Assembly (NCBI GenBank): GCA_963713805.1
Contig: CAVQNF010000027.1
Span: forward strand, 1 to 64,000
Length of the DNA: 64,000 bases
Direction of reading: 5' to 3'
Source of the DNA: GAS188 sp963713805
GTDB lineage: Bacteria > Pseudomonadota > Alphaproteobacteria > Rhizobiales > Beijerinckiaceae
Shown: positions 59,702-64,000 of the stretch, one piece after another
Numbering within the stretch: the stretch's first letter is position 1
Layout of the letters: every line of letters begins with the position of its first letter
Notes under the pieces: generated by a model
What the model was told of the DNA's origin: nothing
What the model saw: only the letters and a program-made list of their open reading frames with translations
Databases searched by the model: none
Translations under genes and position numbers: made by a program

Positions 59702-60988
59702 TCAAGCTTCGGGCTTTCGGCTGGCGCCGGCCCGCTTTCCCGTGGCCTCATCCAGAATGGACGAAAGAGCGGGTTTCTCGAGCGGACAACCCTCGTCGAT
59801 CCAGGCCTCGCGCGCGAGTGCGAGGAGCCGCCCGACCTCCGGACCCGCGGCGATGCCGCGCTTGAGGAGATCGGCGCCTGATAGCGGGAAGGGGGGAATT
59901 GCGCTCGCGAGCCGCAAGAGCTCAGTGATTCCGGCCGCTCCCATCCCCGCCGCTTCGATCGAAATTGCGGCGCGCACGCTCTCGACACCTTGCTCGAGAA
60001 CCAACCGGGCGATGTCCCGTTTTTGGGCCGCATCCTCGCGGTGCGACAGGATAGCGTGCAGGCGCTCGAGCGCGCGTGCGATGCGTGCGAGCAGCATCGC
60101 CTCGGCATTCGACAGGCGCAAGCGCTCGCGCAGGCGAGCCGCGTCCTCGCTCGTGAGCACGGCAAGCGCGGCAAGACGCGCCATGGCGCCGCGCATCTCG
60201 GGATCGGTGGCTTTCGCTTCAACCACGGTCTTGAAGCGGCCGACATGGGGCACGCCGCCGAGAATGAGCGGCCAGAAACCGCCGGCCAGCATCTCTTGCG
60301 CGGTGGCTGCCGCGCCGGGCGCCCGGACCAGCTTCAACAGCTCGCCGCGCACCCGTTCAGCCGAAAGCCGGCGCAGACCCTCGCGCAGGCTGACCGCGGC
60401 GGCGAAGCCCTCGGCGTCGAGCGGACCCCTGGCGTAGCTCGCATGGAAGCGGAAAAAGCGCAGGATGCGGAGATAATCCTCCTTGATGCGCAACTTCGGA
60501 TCGCCGATGAAGCGCAGCCTTCGCGCCGCCAGGTCCGCCATCCCGCCGACAGTGTCGTGCACCTTGCCGCGTCGGTCCAACGAAAGGGCGTTGATGGTGA
60601 AATCGCGCCGCAGCGCATCGGCCGTGAAGCTGCGTCCGAAGCGCACCACGGCGCGGCGGCCGTCCGTCTCGATGTCCTCGCGTAGCGTGGTCACCTCGAA
60701 AGGGCGTCCACCGACGATGACGGTCACGGTCCCGTGCTCGATCCCGGTCGGGACTGCCTTGAAGCCGGCGAGGGCCGCACGACGCATCACCTCCTTCGGC
60801 AGGGCCGTCGAGGCGAGGTCGATCTCGGAGACCGGCAGGCCGGTCAGCGCATTGCGGACCGCGCCGCCGACGATGCGCGCCTCTTCACCCTCCTTGTCGA
60901 GGACATCGAGCAGTTCGATCACCGCGCTGTCGCGCAGGAGCCCCTCGAGGGCGGTGCGTGCGCTCGGCGTGATGATCTCCTTCTTCAC
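59702..60988 (-). CDS. cca: CCA tRNA nucleotidyltransferase
   Basis: GTG 60988 (MKKEIITPSARTALEGLLRD) overlaps the DUF6111 stop as GTGA. 428 residues. The class II nucleotidyltransferase head has RIVGGAVRNALTGLPVSEID with the catalytic acids and the RRDFTINALSLDRRGKVHD motif. Next is DYLRILRFFRFHASYARG, and a helical tRNA-binding body follows. It adds or repairs CCA tails. It is last of a coupled operon: DUF1285, NUDIX, DUF6111, cca. Confidence 0.92.
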   Translation of the reverse strand: MKKEIITPSARTALEGLLRDSAVIELLDVLDKEGEEARIVGGAVRNALTGLPVSEIDLASTALPKEVMRRAALAGFKAVPTGIEHGTVTVIVGGRPFEVTTLREDIETDGRRAVVRFGRSFTADALRRDFTINALSLDRRGKVHDTVGGMADLAARRLRFIGDPKLRIKEDYLRILRFFRFHASYARGPLDAEGFAAAVSLREGLRRLSAERVRGELLKLVRAPGAAATAQEMLAGGFWPLILGGVPHVGRFKTVVEAKATDPEMRGAMARLAALAVLTSEDAARLRERLRLSNAEAMLLARIARALERLHAILSHREDAAQKRDIARLVLEQGVESVRAAISIEAAGMGAAGITELLRLASAIPPFPLSGADLLKRGIAAGPEVGRLLALAREAWIDEGCPLEKPALSSILDEATGKRAGASRKPEA

Positions 60989-61257
60989 GGCTTCGCCGCG
61001 GGCGCCTCGAAGCCCCCGGGCACGAGCCGTCCGTTCTCCATATGCGCTGGGCGATAGACGCCGACGTGGCGCTCGAGCCAGAGCGTCTCGACCACGAGGC
61101 CCGTTATGGCGAGGCCGACGCCGGCGATGGCGAGCCAGCCTCGGGCGCCGCGCCAGTGCTCGGGGGCGAAGGCCTCGCGCCGCGACACGACGAGGAAAAC
61201 GAAGAACAGCGCGAAGGGCAGGAGGAACAGGCCGAGCTCGTCGACATAGCGGATCAT
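60985..61257 (-). CDS. DUF6111 small membrane protein
   Basis: ATG 61257 overlaps the NUDIX stop (ATGA), and its own stop overlaps the cca GTG (GTGA), so it is tightly coupled. 90 residues with two membrane helices: MIRYVDELGLFLLPFALFFV and WLAIAGVGLAITGLVVETLW. The tail HVGVYRPAHMENGRLVPGGF is characteristic of the family found in this operon in Hyphomicrobiales. Function unknown. Confidence 0.8.
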   Translation of the reverse strand: MIRYVDELGLFLLPFALFFVFLVVSRREAFAPEHWRGARGWLAIAGVGLAITGLVVETLWLERHVGVYRPAHMENGRLVPGGFEAPAAKP

Positions 61258-61938
61258 CGTCCATAGACCCGTTCGTAGAGGATGCGGATCATGCCGGCGG
61301 TCGCGCCCCAGATATAATGGCCCTGCCAGGGCATTGCATAGAAGCGCCGCGTCCTGCCGCGTAGCTCGCGCGCTTGGATGTGGTGATTGGCAGGGTCCAT
61401 GAGAAAGGCGAGTGGCGCCTCGAAAACCCCGGACACCTCGAGTGGGTTGAGGACGAGGTGATGGGCCGGATCGACGAGAGCGACGATGGGCGTCACGCGA
61501 AAACCGGTGCCGGTGAGATAGGAATCGAGCGCGCCGAGCGGCGACACGAGATCCGGGGAAAGCCCGATCTCCTCCTGGGCTTCGCGCAAGGCGGCGGCGA
61601 GCGGCGGTCTCGCCGGGCTCCAGCCGGCCGCCGGGAAAGGCGATCTGTCCGGCGTGCACCGCGAGCGTCGCCGCGCGCTCGGTGAGCAGCAAGGTCGCCT
61701 CCGGACGCGCCACCACCGGGATGAGCACCGCGGCCGGACGGATCGTGGCGGGATCGGCGATGAAGGGAAGCGCATCGTCGAGGCGGTGGTCGCCCCCGCT
61801 GCCCGGCAGCGGCCCTTCGCTCGCGGCCTCGCCGGGAACGCCGAGCGGCAAGAGCTTTCGGACGGCGTTTTCGGCGAAATCCTGTGCCGTGAAGGGCGAG
61901 GGATGCGGCATTTGCGGCAATGTCAGCTCGGGCATCAC
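61254..61938 (-). CDS. NUDIX hydrolase (CoA pyrophosphatase type), one frame break
   Basis: Joined reading: MMPELTLPQMPHPSPFTAQD, then AAVLIPVVARPEATLLLTER, and GQIAFPGGRLEPGET, break near 61610, then LREAQEEIGLSPDLVSPLGA. Together the last two give the Nudix box (G-x5-E-x7-REAQEEIG). The UPF0035-type sequence LLTERA...HAGQIAFPGG is that of NudL-like CoA diphosphatases. Ends LYERVYGR. About 225 residues. One or two bases in a GCC run break the frame; the neighbours on both sides are intact and coupled, so an assembly error is likely. Confidence 0.85.
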
Positions 61939-62573
61939 CCCTCCATCGCCTCAAGCTCGCTCGATCGGCACATCGGGAAGAAGGTTCCGGCGGAGGCGAT
62001 GCCGAGCCAGGTTTCGCCTTGCTCCTCGCGCTCGACCGCAATGTCGATGAGATCGTGGGCGAGCGGGCGCGTCAGCCTCGCCCAGAGACCGCCGCGCACA
62101 TGCGCGTAGGGCTTGATGCCGTCATGCGCGCCTCTCTCGAAGCGCAAGGGATGGGAAGGGCCCACGCGCGTCACATCGCCGACATTGGTCTCCAACACGA
62201 GCGTCACGCCCTCCGCCTCGGCTTCGACGCGCATCGCGGTCGCGAGAAACGGCACGTCCTCGACCTTGATGCCGACCTTTTCGACGGGGGTGACGAGCAC
62301 GTAGCGATTCTCGTCCTTGCGCAGGATCGAGGCGAAAAGCCGCACCAGTGCGGCCCTGCCGATCGGCGAGCCGTCGTAGAACCAGGTTCCATCGGCGCGG
62401 ATCAACATGTCGATGTCGCCGCAATAAGGGGGGTTCCAGCGCTCGACCGGACGAGGCTTGGCGAAATCGCCATGGCGCGCGCTCGCCGCGACAAGTCCGG
62501 AGAGCGTATCCGCGGTATCTGGGGCGAGCCGGCGCATGCGCCTATAGATGGCGGATTTCAGAGGTCTAGCCAA
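61935..62573 (-). CDS. DUF1285 protein
   Basis: 212 residues. Family landmarks are WNPPYCGDIDMLIRADGTWF, YDGSPIGRAALVRLFASILR, KDENRYVLVTPVEKVGIKVE and DVPFLATAMRVEAEAEGVTL. The C-terminus has GIASAGTFFPMC. Structures in this family show a small beta-rich fold with a possible ligand site; the role is unknown. It is first in the operon with NUDIX, DUF6111 and cca (ATGA overlap with the next gene). Confidence 0.88.
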   Translation of the reverse strand: MARPLKSAIYRRMRRLAPDTADTLSGLVAASARHGDFAKPRPVERWNPPYCGDIDMLIRADGTWFYDGSPIGRAALVRLFASILRKDENRYVLVTPVEKVGIKVEDVPFLATAMRVEAEAEGVTLVLETNVGDVTRVGPSHPLRFERGAHDGIKPYAHVRGGLWARLTRPLAHDLIDIAVEREEQGETWLGIASAGTFFPMCRSSELEAMEG

Positions 62574-62840
62574 GCCGGCTCACGCGAGCCTCGCCGACGT
62601 GCAGAATTGGCGCAACGATAAGGCGGCGCGGCACGGACGGCCTGTCGCGAATCGCCCTGCGGGCGGCGAGCCGAGCGAGACTGGCCCCGACGAAGCTTCG
62701 GCGCTACGAGAGTGGCGCTACAGGAGCCCAGGCCCGAAAACGGCGATCATCGCTTCGTGATCGGCGCCCGGCACGAGTTTTGCTCCGATTTCCGTGCATA
62801 CGCACATCTTCGTGAACGCGCCGCACAAAAGCCGGGTTCG

Positions 62841-62905
62841 GCAAGTCTTGTTGAGAGGCGAGTCTTGTTGAGATGCAAGTCTTGTGAGAGGCAAGTTGTA
62901 AGAGA
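62841..62905. repeat. Four short degenerate tandem repeats before the MoxR gene
   Basis: Units of 17, 17, 16 and 15 bases: GCAAGTCTTGTTGAGAG, GCGAGTCTTGTTGAGAT, GCAAGTCTTGTGAGAG, GCAAGTTGTAAGAGA. They end 53 bases before ATG 62958 in the 384-base divergent gap (62574-62957), which otherwise shows nothing. The array would be in the moxR promoter or leader. Confidence 0.75.
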
Positions 62906-62957
62906 TTGAGGGCGCGCCCACAATGGCGCGGAAAGTCGGCGAGAGGAAATTCTTCGC

Positions 62958-63977
62958 ATGCCGGTCGACAGCGAACACGTCACTTCGGAACACGTCACTT
63001 CGATGGACGAAGCCATTTTGCAGCGCGCCGAGAGCGTCGTCGCGACCGCGGCTCGCACCAAGGCCGCGATCGGCCAGGTCGTCTTCGGGCAGGAAGAGGT
63101 CGTTGAGCTGGCGCTCACGAGCGTGCTCGCCGGCGGTCATGCCCTGCTCGTCGGCGTGCCCGGCCTCGCCAAGACCAAGCTCGTCGAGACGATGGGGGTG
63201 GTGCTCGGCCTGTCGACGAAGCGCGTGCAATTCACGCCCGATCTCATGCCGTCCGACATTCTAGGCGCGGAGATCCTCGAGGAATCGGTCGAGGGCCATC
63301 GCGCCTTCCGCTTCATCCAGGGGCCGGTCTTCACCCAGCTGCTGATGGCCGATGAGATCAACCGCGCGAGCCCGCGCACCCAATCGGCCTTGCTCCAGGC
63401 CATGCAGGAACAGCATGTGACCGTCGCCGGAGCGCGCCATGATCTGCCCCATCCGTTTCATGTGCTCGCGACGCAGAACCCCATCGAGCAGGAGGGCACC
63501 TATCCGTTGCCGGAGGCGCAGCTCGACCGCTTCCTTCTCCAGATCGACATTCGCCATCCCGACCGCACGACCGAGCGGCGCATCCTCATCGAGACCACCG
63601 GCCCGCAGGATGCGCAGGCGACGCCCGTGATGAGCGCCGACGAGCTCGTTGCCGCGCAACGCCTGGTTCGCCGGCTTCCGGTGGGCGAGAGCATCATCGA
63701 GGCCATCCTCGATCTCGTGCGCGCGGCGCGGCCTCGCGACGGTGCCGAAGGCGTCGCCGACATGCTGCTTTGGGGTCCGGGCCCGCGTGCCGGGCAGGCG
63801 CTGATGCTAGCGGCGCGCGCGCGCGCCCTGATCGATGGGCGTCTCGCGCCTTCGCTCGACGATGTGCGGGCCTTGGCGAAGCCCGTGCTGCAACATCGCA
63901 TCGCGCTCACCTATGAGGCACGCGCCCAGGACCAGACGCCTCTCACCGTGATCGAGCGTCTCGTGGCGCGGATCTGA
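62958..63977 (+). CDS. MoxR-family AAA+ ATPase
   Basis: 339 residues. The first 15 residues include a duplicated EHVTS from a 15-base tandem repeat. Walker A is LLVGVPGLAKTKLVETMGVV, Walker B LLMADEINRASPRTQSALLQ, sensor 1 FHVLATQNPIEQEGTYPLPE, and the arginine finger region EAQLDRFLLQIDI. A C-terminal lid follows. MoxR proteins act as chaperones for von Willebrand-type proteins. The next gene (ATG 63986, MPREP, cut by the window end) is probably the usual DUF58 partner. Confidence 0.9.
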   Translation: MPVDSEHVTSEHVTSMDEAILQRAESVVATAARTKAAIGQVVFGQEEVVELALTSVLAGGHALLVGVPGLAKTKLVETMGVVLGLSTKRVQFTPDLMPSDILGAEILEESVEGHRAFRFIQGPVFTQLLMADEINRASPRTQSALLQAMQEQHVTVAGARHDLPHPFHVLATQNPIEQEGTYPLPEAQLDRFLLQIDIRHPDRTTERRILIETTGPQDAQATPVMSADELVAAQRLVRRLPVGESIIEAILDLVRAARPRDGAEGVADMLLWGPGPRAGQALMLAARARALIDGRLAPSLDDVRALAKPVLQHRIALTYEARAQDQTPLTVIERLVARI

Positions 63978-64000
63978 CCCCGCTCATGCCGCGGGAGCCG

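Noticed and set aside
62841..62905. CRISPR array
   Set aside because: Units are adjacent, degenerate and only 15-17 bases, with no spacers and no cas genes in the window.

Overview
The window is high-GC chromosomal DNA from an alphaproteobacterium, most likely Hyphomicrobiales (Beijerinckiaceae, Methylobacteriaceae or Bradyrhizobium-like). The strongest evidence is a PhyR-NepR-EcfG general stress response locus (56.9-58.6 kb), a regulator set restricted to Alphaproteobacteria. A bifunctional PcaDC, DUF1285, DUF6111 and DUF6494 proteins and rhizobial-type prophage genes fit the same group. There is no rRNA operon and only one tRNA (Val, GAC), so I do not go below order.

Region 1 (about 0.1-20.1 kb) is a defective prophage read leftward. 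In order of transcription it has small terminase, large terminase, P22-type portal, a zincin (HExxH) toxin-like gene coupled to the portal stop codon, degenerate partial copies of that gene, a secreted phage protein, scaffold and a terminator. After the terminator come a GIY-YIG nuclease toxin-like gene, two DUF5076 genes and a Tdi1-type immunity-like gene. Tail collar and tail fibre genes lie further left and are heavily frameshifted. I find no major capsid gene, integrase or lysis gene. Two host-like secreted-protein genes on the plus strand interrupt the prophage at 5.9 and 7.0 kb.

Region 2 (20.3-33.2 kb) is host metabolism and transport: a GNAT acetyltransferase, a divergent NRAMP-family transporter, a tightly overlapping five-gene branched-chain amino-acid type ABC transporter, an NfeD/slipin membrane-protease pair, a CGNR zinc-finger regulator, an EamA exporter and a class V aminotransferase.

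Region 3 (33.7-37.3 kb) is a small mobile module. It has a low-GC class II Fic AMP-transferase gene, a histone-H1-like peptide, a phage helix-turn-helix protein and an S24 self-cleaving repressor with two downstream small genes. The repressor gene is bracketed by two nearly identical 45-bp operator/promoter blocks in inverted orientation.

Region 4 (37.4-50.0 kb) holds a malate/lactate dehydrogenase, an EmrAB-type efflux pump with its MarR regulator, an autotransporter barrel remnant, an MFS carrier, frameshifted phosphatase and isopropylmalate-dehydrogenase-type genes, another EamA exporter and a frameshifted ArsR regulator. Region 5 (50.3-64 kb) holds tRNA-Val, small stress-type genes, an AEC carrier, gluQ, eda, a partial protocatechuate branch (pcaDC, pcaB), the general stress response locus, a cca-DUF6111-NUDIX-DUF1285 operon, and a MoxR ATPase preceded by short tandem repeats.

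A general caution: at least twenty reading-frame breaks, mostly 1-2 base changes in G/C runs, occur here. Some are in genes normally kept intact (gluQ, eda, NUDIX). Some 'pseudogenes' below may therefore be assembly errors, and each such entry says where the frame breaks.
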